NCBI GenBank assembly: GCA_037043015.1 | Contig: CM073322.1 | Span: 31,367,864 to 31,431,863, forward strand | Origin: Bryum argenteum | Taxonomy: Eukaryota > Streptophyta > Bryopsida > Bryales > Bryaceae | Length of the DNA: 64,000 bases | Direction of reading: 5' to 3' | In this document: positions 40,401 through 51,357 of the stretch, in pieces | How positions within the stretch are numbered: the first letter of the stretch is position 1 | Layout of the letters: the number at the start of each line of letters is the position of its first letter | The notes under the pieces: model-generated | What the model was told of the DNA's origin: nothing | Seen by the model: the letters and a program-made list of their open reading frames with translations, nothing else | The model's database searches: none | Made by a program: the position numbers and the translations under genes

Positions 40401-40933
40401 CCCGATCAATTGACGAAGCTCTCAATGTAAACAGCAGATTCTCCTCACCGACAAGAATTCAATAACCTAAATGCAGGGGTGCAGTACCTGGAGTGCGCAG
40501 TCAGAGAAAAGCTCCAGGGTGGCAGGACAAAGAAGTTGTCTCCTCACGAGTTCATCCAAAACTTGCTGGATCAAGTCGCGTGGCACACCATCAAACGATC
40601 GCTGCCTGTGAATATTCTGCAGCGTTACAACCCAGAGAATCCAAATCAGATTCACATGCAAAAACAAAAAACTGACCCAAAATTGTTAAACCCTGCGCAA
40701 TTACAGAAAGGAATGCGTACATTGACGATCTCCCGCACACAAATCTCGAGCAGCGATGGCGGATTCTTCGCTCCTCCACGCGCACCGGATGATGGAACCC
40801 GATTGAATGAAGGCGGCTTGACCGGCCACCGCAAGCTCACGCTCCGACTCAGTCTCCCGGAGCGGCTACTGCTTGAGCCATCGTCCGCTTCCACGGTGCT
40901 CTGATCCCTCTTACGTGAACACGCACCCCCCAT
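37412..40933 (-). CDS. Leucine-rich repeat protein, about 15 exons
   Basis: The product starts MGGACSRKRDQ, as in a conserved plant LRR family (Arabidopsis At1g15740-like, from memory). MG-G-x-C at the N-terminus suggests N-myristoylation with a nearby palmitoylated cysteine, hence membrane attachment. Exons 1 (40721-40933) and 2 (40488-40616) give the N-terminal part with FDGVPRDLIQQVLDELV, a divergent F-box-like helix. Exon 3 (40104-40311) and exon 4 (39866-40012) start the repeats. Further short exons lie near 39641-39712, 39471-39542, 39250-39324, 39098-39170, 38824-38895, 38513-38584, 38310-38387, 38081-38230, 37917-37988 and 37678-37824, with the last at 37412 to about 37597. Most are about 72 nt, i.e. 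one 24-residue LRR (L..L.L....I.D.GL..L) each, and end in the same split codon. No break was seen. The ligand or partner cannot be inferred. Confidence 0.85.
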
Positions 40934-43279
40934 GGCTGCTGCTGCCCCGATCACTTCTATCACTCACCACCTCCGTTTCTCATGTCCCCATCTGCACACA
41001 CAAGTACCCGAACCTCCCCAATTAGCAACAATTCAAGCGATCGCAGACCAGTTCAACCTCAAAATCATCGGGAGAAGCGCCAGCCAAGGTCGTCCCTTTC
41101 CAGACCTAAGGAAGACAAGTAGTTACAGAATGAAAGAGACCCGAATACCAACCAGTGGGTTGCCATAACTGCAAATTCTGCACAAAAAGCGGAGAGAGAG
41201 CATCATCCATGCAGCAATTGGGTGAGTAAAGCATGGAAGTGTAAGGAATTAAGCAACTTACTGATGGTCTCTTCGGGTCCAGAGACCGGGAGAATTGAGC
41301 TAGTTGCCGAATTGCTGCGAGAAAAGGGCGGAGAGCAATTGGGTAAGGAAGACGCTACGAGAGAAGATGTCGTGAGAAGTATCGATGGCGTGAGAAGTGT
41401 CGCCTGGTGCGTTGTGCTGGGGCTCACACATGGCCATCGTCCTCCTCGCCTCGAAGAGGAGCAAGCGAGGAGCCAAGCCCGGGATTCCGGGCCTTAGGCT
41501 CGGATCGGAAACTTAGGCTCGGTTCAAAGTTTTATATTCCCTCCTGATATATCTACGCCATAAGATCCAAAGAAGGTGCCCCCCCCCCCTCCTTTTCTTT
41601 ATCCTCTTTCTAATCCTTTTCTCTTTTACTGTGCTGAGTCACCTGAATTTCAGTTACTTTGTGTGCTCTCAAAGGAATCTTCAAATATTTCTTTATCCCT
41701 CACCGCCTTTCTTTTTCTCCCTCTTTCAAATTTGTTTGTGAAGATAAGTTTGTACATTTTTGTATGTTTGTGTGGTGAGGTACCATAAGCTTAGTGTGGT
41801 GACCATTGGAAAGGTAGGTATGGGTATCTCGTATACTTCTCGTGGGGACCTTCTATACCCATCAAAGGATATTATCGTAAAAAACCCGGATAATAAGTAT
41901 ATAAAAAGGGACGTGTTTTGGATCATGGATGAAGTGACTCCTGGTCTTAATTTGTGCACGTGAGCGTGAGCGGATCTCCAGGTAGGGCTTTTCTTTAGCC
42001 CACGTGCCCCTTGCACGAACATCAAGTATAGATTAGTTGATATTACTTAGAGGAGTTCAACAACCGTGTGATGGTTGACACTTACCAACATTATCGTTCA
42101 AGTGGTGAATAAATTGATAGGAGATGAATACGAGTAGGTTCATCTTTTATTACTCCCGAGTACTCATAACTTATCCAATCACATTAGGCAGATCGAATCT
42201 TTGAAGCAATTGACACTTTATTGTCGGTAAATGGATTGATTGTAAAATTGACACTTTATTGTCGGTAAATGGATTGATTGTAAAATGTGCCTGGATTGGT
42301 CTCGCGTGCGCATGTGACTTTTCTTGTTGACAATTAACAATGGTCATCAGTAAGATAATCTTGAGAGCAATTTAAACTTTATCTACTTTATTGTAAGAGC
42401 CTACTACATTGAAGTAGCATGCTTGCAACCAATAGGCTCAAGAAGCTTTTGGAGATCAACATCTAAGATACAATAGAAGCTCCATCGACAAAAAAATAAA
42501 AATAAATAAAAAAGTTTTACAATGTACATTTTAGGGTGTATAATCCATGTTATTTTTATACCTTTATCTTTCATAAAAAATAAGGAGAGTCTAAAATCTA
42601 TGATTCTACTTAAACTCGTGTCTCTCAAGCTCTACCCATCCACATAAATCAACTCCTAGGAGTCCAAGAATGCCAAATGGCTTTTTGCAATTTGGGCACC
42701 CTAAAGGAAGCTATTAAAAGGAAAATTTATGCCTAAGCTATATATTTGTTTATGGAGATACTACTACTCAAGTTTTCAAAAAGTCCAACTTCAAGTTGTT
42801 ACCAATTTTACAAGGGCAACCTCCAAAGTTTAAAAGAGCAAGATTGAACAAAAAAAACTTGACACATCAACTTTGAACATAATGATCTCCCAAACGGTAG
42901 AGATCCAAGAGTTGAAACTTGACATGGTGTTAGTGCAAGTAGTCATCTTCAAAATCATACGATTGGAAATAAAAAAATAAAAAAATAAAAAAAACATTAC
43001 ATCATATCTCAATTTGCACAACGTGGTCCAAAATCCCAATCTACATTCTCCATTTCAAAGTTTACACAATTTGGAAGCACCCCACCTTTTCTATATTTTG
43101 TATTTGTATGTATGTGAAGGGGCATTGGGGAATCTGATCTAACCTTCATACAAATGATAATGAGGTTGCCAGTTAGGAATGAGAAATACCTTATCATTGA
43201 TAAGTCATATATGCAATTGTTATGATAGTAATTGATGCCCCTGAGATGAGTAGATGATGATTTAGGGTAAATCACTGTA
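40934..43279. other. Intergenic DNA upstream of the LRR gene
   Basis: The first 500 bp are GC-richer and likely hold promoter and 5' UTR. Further left-over items are a run of C at 41579-41588 followed by pyrimidine-rich sequence, a 38-bp tandem duplication (ATTGACACTTTATTGTCGG...) at about 42209-42284, and at about 42655-42970 a degraded relative of the 578-bp TTAA element with the core ACTTTGAACATAATGATCTC. No gene was recognised. Confidence 0.45.
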
Positions 43280-43510
43280 AATCAGTGCTAAGAGCATTTC
43301 TTGGCATTTCTTGGGGGAGAGGTAAAGAGCCCCTAAATTTTTAATGTTTAGGCTCAAAATGCCAAGGAGTAACTCACGTTCGCAGGTCCCATTTCTGAAT
43401 TCAAAATTATCAAAAACGATTGTTGGGGGTCCAAATCAAAAATTCCAAGGATTGTGAAATAAAAACCCCATTGGGGGATGGGACTCCGAGAAACGCTGGT
43501 AGCACTCATT
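43280..43510. mobile_element. TA-flanked MITE, copy 2, 231 bp
   Basis: The left end AATCAGTGCTAAGAGC and the inverted right end AATGAGTGCTACCAGC are flanked by TA on both sides. The body follows the 10344-10579 copy closely. Its right boundary overlaps the TTAA of the next element, so one was inserted at the edge of the other. Confidence 0.7.
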
Positions 43511-43513
43511 TAA

Positions 43514-44440
43514 CCCCTAAAAATCCAGGGGTTTCCTCGACCTCCAGAACCAAAAACTGCCATTTTTCACCTTCGTTGGGAAATGGGGAAATGGAGAAAC
43601 TTTTTTTTCCGGTTTTAGACTTTGAACCGTAAGATCTTGTACCTAACTTGTATACAAAGGACTGGTCAAAATTTCAACCGTTGGATGTTTGTCATTTGTG
43701 AGATTATAACAATCAAAGTTTGACCAACACTTTTTTTTGCCGCTGCGTGAGAGGCATTGTCTAAATGGTGCCAAGGGCAACTTGATGATTGTTATTCCAA
43801 ATATTTTTCCCTCATTTTTTTTCATGTATGTAATCAAGTTGGGTATGCTCATGCAAAATTTTAGAGACCAATTCCACTTTTTGACCTTAACGTAAAATAT
43901 TTTATGAAAGAAGGTCTAAAAACAACCATATAGTAAAACAAGCACTACGTATGATATATTTAGTTTGAGAAAAATCTCGACGGTGAGAAGGTGCATTTTT
44001 GATAATGTGAATTTTGAAAAAAAAAATCTTGGAAAAAATCCAAAATCTCGAATTTTGGCAATTTTTGAAAGAAAAAATTGTAAAATTACTAGAAATTGTG
44101 AAGATTGTTTTTGAAAGTTTTGGAGGCTGCCCCTGTAAAATTGGTAAACTTTTTGACTTCGGATACTTTGGAATTTGAATAGTAATTTGGTAATGAACAT
44201 ATTTCTAAAAAAAAAAAAATTAAAAAAAATTATTTTAAACTACCTGTTTAGGACTTGAAACCTAAAATTTCTAGGTGAAGGTTATAAAATTAAAATTTGA
44301 CTTTGAAAATTTTACCACATATACATTACTGTATGGGGAGCACCCAATAAAAATCTTAGGCAAAAATATCAATTTAAATGCTTAAAATGAGCTGCCCGAA
44401 ATCTCAGAAAACCGAATCGGTTTTCCTGGATTTTTAGGGG
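43514..44440 (-). mobile_element. Long TTAA-flanked element, CCCCTAA type, 927 bp
   Basis: TTAA lies at 43510-43513 and 44441-44444. The terminal repeat CCCCTAAAAATCCAGG is perfect over 16 bp. The interior (about 44100-44400) is an inverted match to 5753-6330. It also contains the core TGTGAGATTATAACAATCAA at about 43698-43717. This is the longest and best-preserved member of the CCCCTAA group. It has no ORF above 100 codons with recognisable homology, so it is non-autonomous. Confidence 0.75.
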
Positions 44441-44708
44441 TTAAGGGTGCCCACGATTGAGGGTTATGATCAACTAGCATGGAAAAGAAGAGTGGGTGCC
44501 CCCCTACAATTGAAATTTCATGCATGGCATGTACTTGCAAAGGGGCTGAGAGATAAGTTTGAGTTGCCCATCTGACTCTTTTTGCAGAGGTGTTTTCCCA
44601 TTTGACAAGTGGAAACACGAAGGAGCATCTGGTGAGCGGTAATAGGTGGGGGTAACTTTGGGTTGCTTTTATAGTAAGGTGCTCAATATTAGCATGAGAT
44701 GCATGCAA

Positions 44709-44935
44709 GAGGAAATTAGTGGAAAGATGGAGCAAATGGAATCATCATTTTTGGACTATTTTCCTAGGATCTGTGATTTTTTGAGTATGGAAATATATGT
44801 GTTTCTAAAACGGTGCCCTAAAGTGACACCCTGTAATTTTCTGCAATGAGTATATGGTACTATTGCATGGGGAAGCTATTATGTACGTGTGAGTGAAGAT
44901 TACTAGAGCTTTGTAATGGGATCCGCTCTATCGTA
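44709..44935 (+). repeat. Dispersed repeat R2, copy 1
   Basis: This matches 51888-52115 in the same orientation. Shared blocks include GTGCCCTAAAGTGACACCCT, a GAGTATATG block and GTGAGTGAAGATTACT. No ends or protein are recognisable. Confidence 0.7.
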
Positions 44936-44985
44936 AACTAGTGTACTATACCTAGGTAGGCCCTGTAAGATATAATAGCCATGTG

Positions 44986-45070
44986 GATGGGTCGTTTTTG
45001 ATAAATTTGGGATGGGTCGTTTTTGATAAATTTGGGATGGGTCGTTTTTGATAAATTTGGGATGGGTCGG
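44986..45070 (+). repeat. Tandem repeat, 25-bp unit, 3.4 copies
   Basis: The unit GATGGGTCGTTTTTGATAAA plus TTTGG is repeated identically at 44986, 45011 and 45036, then GATGGGTCGG begins a broken fourth copy. Identity implies recent expansion. Confidence 0.95.
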
Positions 45071-45331
45071 ACTTCTCGAGACATTTCTCGAGCATTATTA
45101 GGCTCTCTAGAATTTGAAGATTACCCGATATGGGACTTGCTCCATTTAGACGACTCTACTCATCTATTACGGAGAACTAGAATGTATTTGAATGTCTACA
45201 ATATATAGTGTTGTATATAAGTGCAAGTGTGAAGTTGATGAATGCCCCTAATAGAAAAATAAAAATTACAACAAAACATAGTTTTTCACGACTGATTTAC
45301 AAAGGAGTTTCAGTGAAATTGTAAACATTAA

Positions 45332-45693
45332 TCCTTAAACGCCCAAGCAAGCCCGTGGGGCTTGATTCCAACAAAATCTCCTCCGTAGCTCTTAGTGTAC
45401 TCAACTTTTCACTTATATTTCGATGTCAAACTGGTCACCTTCTTCTGATGCATTCAAAAAGTGAAATTTCACAATTCAAATCACAATTTGTATGAGTAAT
45501 TTTGTGCTTTGAAAGGATTGTGGTAGGTAGGTTGGGGTTGCACATAACCTTGTAGGAGGTTGCAAGCTCATCATTGATTGGTCTATTCATGTTGCCCAAG
45601 TTCAAAAAGTGCACTATTCATGATGCCCAAGTCCAAAAGATGTTGTGATCCAATTTCAGGCTGCCCGTTTCAGACCCCATGGGCGTTTAAGGG
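45332..45693 (-). mobile_element. TTAA/CCCTTAAACG MITE, 362 bp (copy P5)
   Basis: TTAA lies at 45328-45331 and 45694-45697. Ends are TCCTTAAACG (first C mutated) and CGTTTAAGGG. The body is the inverse of P1 and P6 and has the same length, 362 bp. No ORF. Confidence 0.75.
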
Positions 45694-45999
45694 TTAACAA
45701 AGTTATAGGAATAAGTCTGGCATTTGCATATGAACTAGAATACAAGTGAGTTGATCATTGAAGTTTGATATCGCGTGCTTTAGTGAATGCTACGACGTGC
45801 ATAATTATTAATTAATTTTACCCTATGATGTTTTCATATCTATGGCTCCAACAACAGAAGGTAAATGTCAGAGGCCACTTGGACGTGACTCCCAAAACAA
45901 ACTACTTGCCATAAATAATAGATTCTTATGATGGAATCCAATTCGAATATAGTTTCACTGGTAGAAACCGTGATCAGATCAAAAATGTTATGAGGATGA

Positions 46000-46560
46000 G
46001 GTATAGGTTTGGGTGCAGAAGGTCTAATTTTGGAAAAACATCTTCTTTGTAAATAATTTTTTCAGTTTCACCATCATTACAGGGCTACTATATGAGGCAA
46101 TGTTTTTATGACGCTTCATGACTCAAAACTTGGTCCATATGACTTACAATAAGTCTACTTCATGATTGTACAATTGAGATCTCAATAACTTCCACCATTT
46201 TCATCTAAGATTTTTTTTTTAATGTGTTTTTTTGACTAGAAATAGGTTGTGACATTTTATAAATAAGATCATATTTATCTCAGAAATCTTTATAAAAGAA
46301 ATTTTCTGATTTGACAAAATCAAGCTTACAACAATAAAAGAAGCCTAATTTGAAAACCCAAATGCAAATGGTGCCTTCACTAAAATGCATGTCACAAATC
46401 AATCCTTTACATGATGGATTACATCTTTTATCACACAAACTAGACTTAACCCATCCAACCAAGGTGATTTCCTCAAAACAAGAGTTAGAATGAAAAAGTT
46501 ATGACTCTTCAAAGTTTTAGCCCTTCATCCAAAATATTGTTTTTCAGCACTAGAGAAGTA
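46000..46560. repeat. Dispersed repeat R1, degraded copy 3
   Basis: The left part around CATGACTCAAAACTTGGTCC matches R1 copies at 1830 and 5600. The right end around ATCCAAAATATTGTTTTTCA matches the start of R1 in the opposite orientation, so parts were rearranged. No gene was recognised. Confidence 0.45.
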
Positions 46561-46577
46561 TAGGGGTCAATATCTTA

Positions 46578-46889
46578 GGGCCACTTTATACAGAGGCCAG
46601 GGCCGCCTGGAGGCTGGGCCGGATTTGACAATTAGGGCTTGGGCCCAAGTTGGGGAGTTCGGGACTTGGTAAACCTTGTCCCAATTGCATCACTTGGGCC
46701 CGAACATTTTGGCGCCAAAACAGTGTCACGTGGGATGCCACATAGGATAAAGTGAAGTTTTGGTCGGGCCCTAGTCGGGTCCTAGTATAAAGCCCTTGGG
46801 CTCGATTTGAAAGAATCGAGCCATCCTATTGGTTGAAATTTGAAGAATTCGGGCCGACCCTCAATCCGGCCCCAAGTATAAAGTGGCCC
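46578..46889. mobile_element. PIF/Harbinger-type MITE, 312 bp
   Basis: Terminal repeats GGGCCACTTTATAC and GTATAAAGTGGCCC are perfect over 14 bp. TTA is duplicated on both sides (46575-46577 and 46890-46892). A GGG start with TTA/TAA duplication is the Tourist/PIF-Harbinger signature. No ORF. Confidence 0.75.
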
Positions 46890-47170
46890 TTAGAAGAGTG
46901 AATTTTATTGTAAAAAGGAGGGATTTTCCTGCAATTAATAAGATGAATGTGCGGTGATAATGGATGAATGTGGTGGGGCCTTTTGACGTGGAAAGTAGTC
47001 AAAGTCGGCTGCGTCTGGGATCCCGGTGTGGTGCCCATCCCCAAACGGCAAGCAACTGCTCCAGAATGCAAGGACGGGATCAAGGGGCGACCCTTCCCCA
47101 CATAAAAACCTCAATTAACCGCATCAGGATGATTTCAAATAAATAACTAAGAGCATCTTCAGCCCTACGC

Positions 47171-48537
47171 ATGAAAAGACGCAAGTCCTCTACCTCATCT
47201 GCGGCGAGCCTCCCAACGGCTTCTTCTGCGCTTCAACGGAAGCACGGCACCGGAGGAAGCGGACTTGGCCCCGTTAAAGAACCTCCCTTGGCCGGCAATT
47301 TGAGAGTCTCCCTTGCGCCCGCTACTGCAATCCGTTGCTACAGTGATCTTGCCACGATGGCGACGACCGACGGATCGAAGGCAAGAAAGGGGAGGAATTT
47401 CTCGTCGGAGGAGGAGCGGCAGCTTTGCCGATCGTTTCTTCACGTTTCGCAGGACCCGATTGTGGGCAACGGCCAGCGTGCGGGTGCGTTTTGGGATAGA
47501 ATTGCTAGACACTATCAAGATCACAAGCCGCAGGGGAAGGAGGATAGGCCGGCGAGGAGTTTGGAAACGAAATGGGGTGTGATAAAACACGATGTTTCAA
47601 AATTTGTTGCTGTGCATTCGCAGGTTTTGAATTTGAAGGAAAGCGGGACATCGCTAGAGGACGTTCTTCATCGAGCGCTCGAGCTCTATCGTGTTAAGCA
47701 CCATAAGCAACAGGGGCTTCCTCTACCTCCATTCTTTGGACAATCTTGAAGGACATCCCACGATGGTTTGAGTCTCTTTGTTGAGAATGAGCGCGGCAGG
47801 TGATCAAGATTCCACCGCCGCAGCCGATGAAGAAGAGGCGCTTGAGCACGGAGCTGCACGACACAACCGCAGTCGATGACGACGGAGAAGAGTGCGTCGA
47901 GGTTGACTCCGCTCTAGGCTCTCGGCGGCCGCAGCGTTCGACAGGGAACAAGGCGGCAAAGGAAGAACTCCACCGCGCTCGGGTGAAGGAGAGCACGATG
48001 CGCGCGCAGGCAAAAGCCACATCGGAGATGGCAGCTGCGAACGCTGATAAGGTTGTCGTCATGCGGGATCAAGCTGCACTCCAGCTTTTCTCCATTCCGG
48101 ACGATTGAGCCATGAGCGACATGGCCAGAGAGTACCTCCAATTGCGCCGCGAGGAAGAGCTCACCAAGGTCAAGCGGCGAATTCAACAGTCGAAGGCGGA
48201 TATTTTTCTTGGGCCTTCTGGAGGTGCTGTTGAGGCGGGTTCGATCGGAGGCGTTGCAGGCGAGTTGGGCGAGTTGCACTCCGCTGGAGCCGGAGCAGGC
48301 GGTGGAGGAGCTGAGGATTTGAGCCAAGAATACGTTGAGCAACATGCAGGAGTGCAAGGCCTCGACATTCACCGCCCTCCAATTCCTTTTCCATTTTTTC
48401 CTCCAAATTATCAAAATGTGTGGGGATCGTCTGTAGGATCCGGCGTCAGTTTAGGTTCAGGAGAGGGGTGCGACCGTGTGTATGCTCCTACGAGCCCCAA
48501 TCTGGACAATTCCAGTGGCAGTGGCCATGGATTTTGA
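47171..48537 (+). pseudogene. Harbinger ORF1, Myb/SANT-like protein, damaged
   Basis: This is the DNA-binding partner of PIF/Harbinger transposases, which helps bring the transposase to the nucleus and element ends. An in-frame ATG at 47357 precedes a Myb/SANT-like domain: NFSSEEERQLCRSFLHVSQD, then GAFWDRIARHYQDHK and SLETKWGVIKHDVSKF. The WTILKDIPRWFESL motif typical of these proteins is in a different frame near 47735-47780, so there are at least two frameshifts between 47700 and 47800. A second part reads KIPPPQPMKKRRLS, then an AKEELHRARVKESTMRAQAK coiled-coil-like segment to LFSIPDD. A TGA at about 48109 separates it from MSDMAREYLQLRREEELTKV and a Gly-rich tail. The N-terminal 60 codons before 47357 may be untranslated. 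Confidence 0.7.
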
Positions 48538-49085
48538 AATAAATTTTTTCGTTTACCCTATCTTCCATCGAACAACCCGCTTCACAACCCCTCGAGCCTG
48601 TGGAGAATTCCGAAACATCACTGTGAGTCCCGAATTCTCCTTTTTCTTATCGTTGTGATTGCATTTGTGATTGCATCTGGATACAACTCCCGAAAATGCG
48701 TTCTGAACATGGAGAAAATATCCATTTAGAGTGTGCGATTCCGGTTAGAGTGTGTATAACTTTTCTCAACATGTGTTAATGGCCAATGCACTCGCCAATA
48801 TGATACTTTGATGATGAGGAGGCTTCAAGGCTGTTTAAAACTTTTCTGAACACGTTTTGATGGCCAACCCAGTCACTAAGATGTTACTCTGATGGTGAAC
48901 AGGCTTTCAATTACCATTCAGTGCACATGCCTTTCACTTCGCATTTAACCATTTACATGTTGAATTTGAGTCTCTCCGTGCACGTACAAATAGTTGGATG
49001 TGTTACATTTAGCGTGACGATAAGCTGCAATGTGAAGCTGAAGGTATAGGTAGCAAAGGAAGTACAATGCAATGAAGTACAATGC

Positions 49086-50374
49086 TTAGGAGCGTGTCTC
49101 TCCCTTTCTTTGCCACAGATGCTCAATGAGGTCATTGCGCAAAGAGAAATGGTTGTTTGAATTCTCTATCTCAATGGTTCCGTTCCTGAACTCTTCAAAT
49201 GATAGGCCCCCACCCATGCGACCTCCTCTAATCCCCATATCAAAGAATGGCTCCAATTCTAAACCATTCTCATCTTGTATAATCATATTGTGCATGATTA
49301 TGCAAGATTGAATGATGTCAGTCATCGTTTGTAGCTCCCATTGCCTGCAAGGATTGCGTAGAATCTCCCATCTGCTCTGAAGCACGCCGAAGGCCCTCTC
49401 AACATCCTTCCTGACCCCTTCTTGCATCTTTGCAAAATGCTTCTTCTTCTCCTCCTGTGCTTCATGGATCGTTTGCGCAAAACAAGACCATTGTGGGTAT
49501 ATGCCATCGGTGAGAAGGTAATATCGAGGGTATACATTACCATTCACCGAGAAGTCAAAGTGTTGACCTTCTCCATTGAGCATATTCTTGACAATGGGAG
49601 ATCGATCCAAGACATTGATATCATTGTTCCTACCAGGTAGTCCAAAGAAAGAATGCCAAATCCACAGGGATCGTCCGCAATAGCCTCTAAGATCACAGAG
49701 AGCGGTTCTTGTCCTTGTTTTGAACCGCCCTTGCCATGCAACAGGCGCTTTTTTCCACCGCCAATGCATGCAATCCAACGAGGCAAACATGCCAGGAAAT
49801 CCTCGTTCAGTGTTGATTTCTATCTGCCTTTTTAGATCAGCTTCCGTGGGAAGTCTGAGGTATTCAACCTCAAAGCAATGGCGAATGGCATTAACAAAGC
49901 GACGCATAGCCTCACTGCTGCGATCTCTCGCCTGGCCGGCAATACTCATCGGTTGCATCAAAGAAGAACCCCATAAGCAAGCATTCTAATAGTCAGTACA
50001 CTTCTTCAAGAGGGGACAACCTAATCTTCCCAAGGCATCACATTTTTGCACAAAATATGAATCAAACGCAGTGACTGACTCTACAATCCTCATGAACAAT
50101 TCTCTACGCATCCGAAATCGACGCCGGAACTTGACATGGTCAAAGGTAGGAGTAGGAACAAAGTAATCTCTGACCAAGTGTTCATGCCACAATTCTCTCC
50201 CCTCGTGCACAAACTCCCTCCCCATGCGGCTACCTCTCCGCCTCCGCTTCACCTCCTCATCGGACTCACTTGAATCTTGGTGGATTGTCGCCAAGAACAT
50301 CTCTTGCAACTCGTCATCAGAGTCTTGAGCTACTCTTCAAACGCCCTCGACATCTCACGTCGCCATTGTTCCAT
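49086..50374 (-). pseudogene. Harbinger DDE transposase (HARBI1/ALP1-like), lightly damaged
   Basis: Read on the minus strand, an ATG at 50374 opens MEQWRREMSRAFEE. The frame then shifts to DSDDELQEMFLATIHQ, followed by VHEGRELWHEHLVRDYFV, FRRRFRMRRELFMRIVESV and DALGRLGCPLLKKCT. Near 49960-50000 a short out-of-frame patch (TIRMLAYGV lies in another frame) precedes a clean 291-codon stretch to 49086. In that stretch, counted from 49961, the catalytic triad is D63 (FASLDCMHWRWK), D114 (GLPGRNNDINVLD) and E188 (RKDVERAFGVLQSRW). LPGRNND and the ERAFG helix are diagnostic of the PIF/Harbinger DDE_4 family. The function would be cut-and-paste transposition at TTA/TAA. The host relative ALP1 is a domesticated form, but flanking ends show that this one is still in its transposon. 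Confidence 0.85.
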
Positions 50375-50863
50375 CTTCACAACAACTGGAGACTGTAGAG
50401 CACTTCCTACAAGCGCCACAAGAGCTCTTTGAAGCGGTACAAAACAATGCAGAAGGAGAAAACTGCGCCGCAGGAGCTCTCTGGAGCGGTGCAACGAGAA
50501 AAGGATTGTGAGCGAGCCGACACTATTCACTTTCGATTTAGTGGCCAAAAGTTGTGACGTGGGAGATTTGATGAGGTGGCAGATTTTACAGTGGCAGTTT
50601 CGGACTGCGGGTTGGAGGGGAGGGATCAACATGCGGCCACACACACAAGCGGCCCCGCAGACTAGCCTCGAAATATACGATACAGGGCTTTTTTACAGTT
50701 TCTGCATTGATGATGCTCTAAGAACACCAAATCTCCAAATCTTTTTGGAGTTGGTGTGAATAAAATGCCTGGTCGACATACCCTTGATGATATGCACACA
50801 ATGCATATAGGATGATTTCACCTTTAATTTAACCCAACCACTCCCAACTATTCAACGCATTGA

Positions 50864-51262
50864 GGGCATTACCACCCATTCCAGAAAAGGGAGGGTGGAT
50901 CATCCTCACAATAAGTTGAGTTGAGTTGGTTTGCAAGTCGGGTGCCCCACTCATGACTTGTATACATGGTGATAAAACAAGGAAGAAACAAAAGCAAGAT
51001 GAATCTCATTGGCACCTTGGAAATCGGAGAGGAATATGGAGTTTGTCCTTTGTTTGTCCTTTGCCCTTTAGTGGGCTCCTTTTTTGTTTTGGAGTTGGAG
51101 CTCCGCCCCTCAAAATGACCCCAATTTGCAGGCCAACCTCAACTTCTAACCCCAAAACAAGTTGAGTTCTTCCGTTTTGCAGGATAGGTAAGGCACTTTT
51201 GAGGGCCGCCACTCATAATATAAGTTGAGTTCATCTGTTTTTCAGGATGGGTGGGAATGCTC
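50864..51262. mobile_element. MITE with GGGCATTACCACCCA ends, about 399 bp
   Basis: The left end GGGCATTACCACCCATTCC matches the inverted right end GAGCATTCCCACCCATCC. Within the arms AAGTTGAGTT blocks are repeated in both orientations. Flanking triplets (TGA and TAC) do not match, so the target duplication is lost or the boundaries are off by a few bases. Possibly PIF/Harbinger-related. Confidence 0.5.
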
Positions 51263-51357
51263 TACCCTTATGGCTCGTACCTTTGCTGCAAAATCTAGAT
51301 CTTGTGTTTGTAGCTTGCTCTACTAATTTATACAAAGGTGCTCAACAATGGCTCAAT

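Larger units (their letters stand above)
47151..50718. mobile_element. Nearly complete PIF/Harbinger transposon, 3568 bp
   Basis: The left end begins GAGCATCTTCAGCCC and the inverted right end GAGCATCATCAATGC. TAA is duplicated on both sides (47148-47150 and 50719-50721). Inside are the two genes expected of the superfamily, facing each other: a Myb/SANT-like DNA-binding protein (plus strand) and a DDE transposase (minus strand). Both have some frame damage, so this copy is probably no longer autonomous, but it is young enough to keep ends and most of the coding sequence. GC content is higher than in the flanks. Confidence 0.85.

Noticed and set aside
40479-40904. 141-codon plus-strand open frame
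   Set aside because: It lies antisense to the first exons of the LRR gene and has no motif. It is a shadow.
47195-47590. 131-codon minus-strand open frame
   Set aside because: It is antisense to the Myb-like ORF1 domain and is explained by codon bias of that gene.
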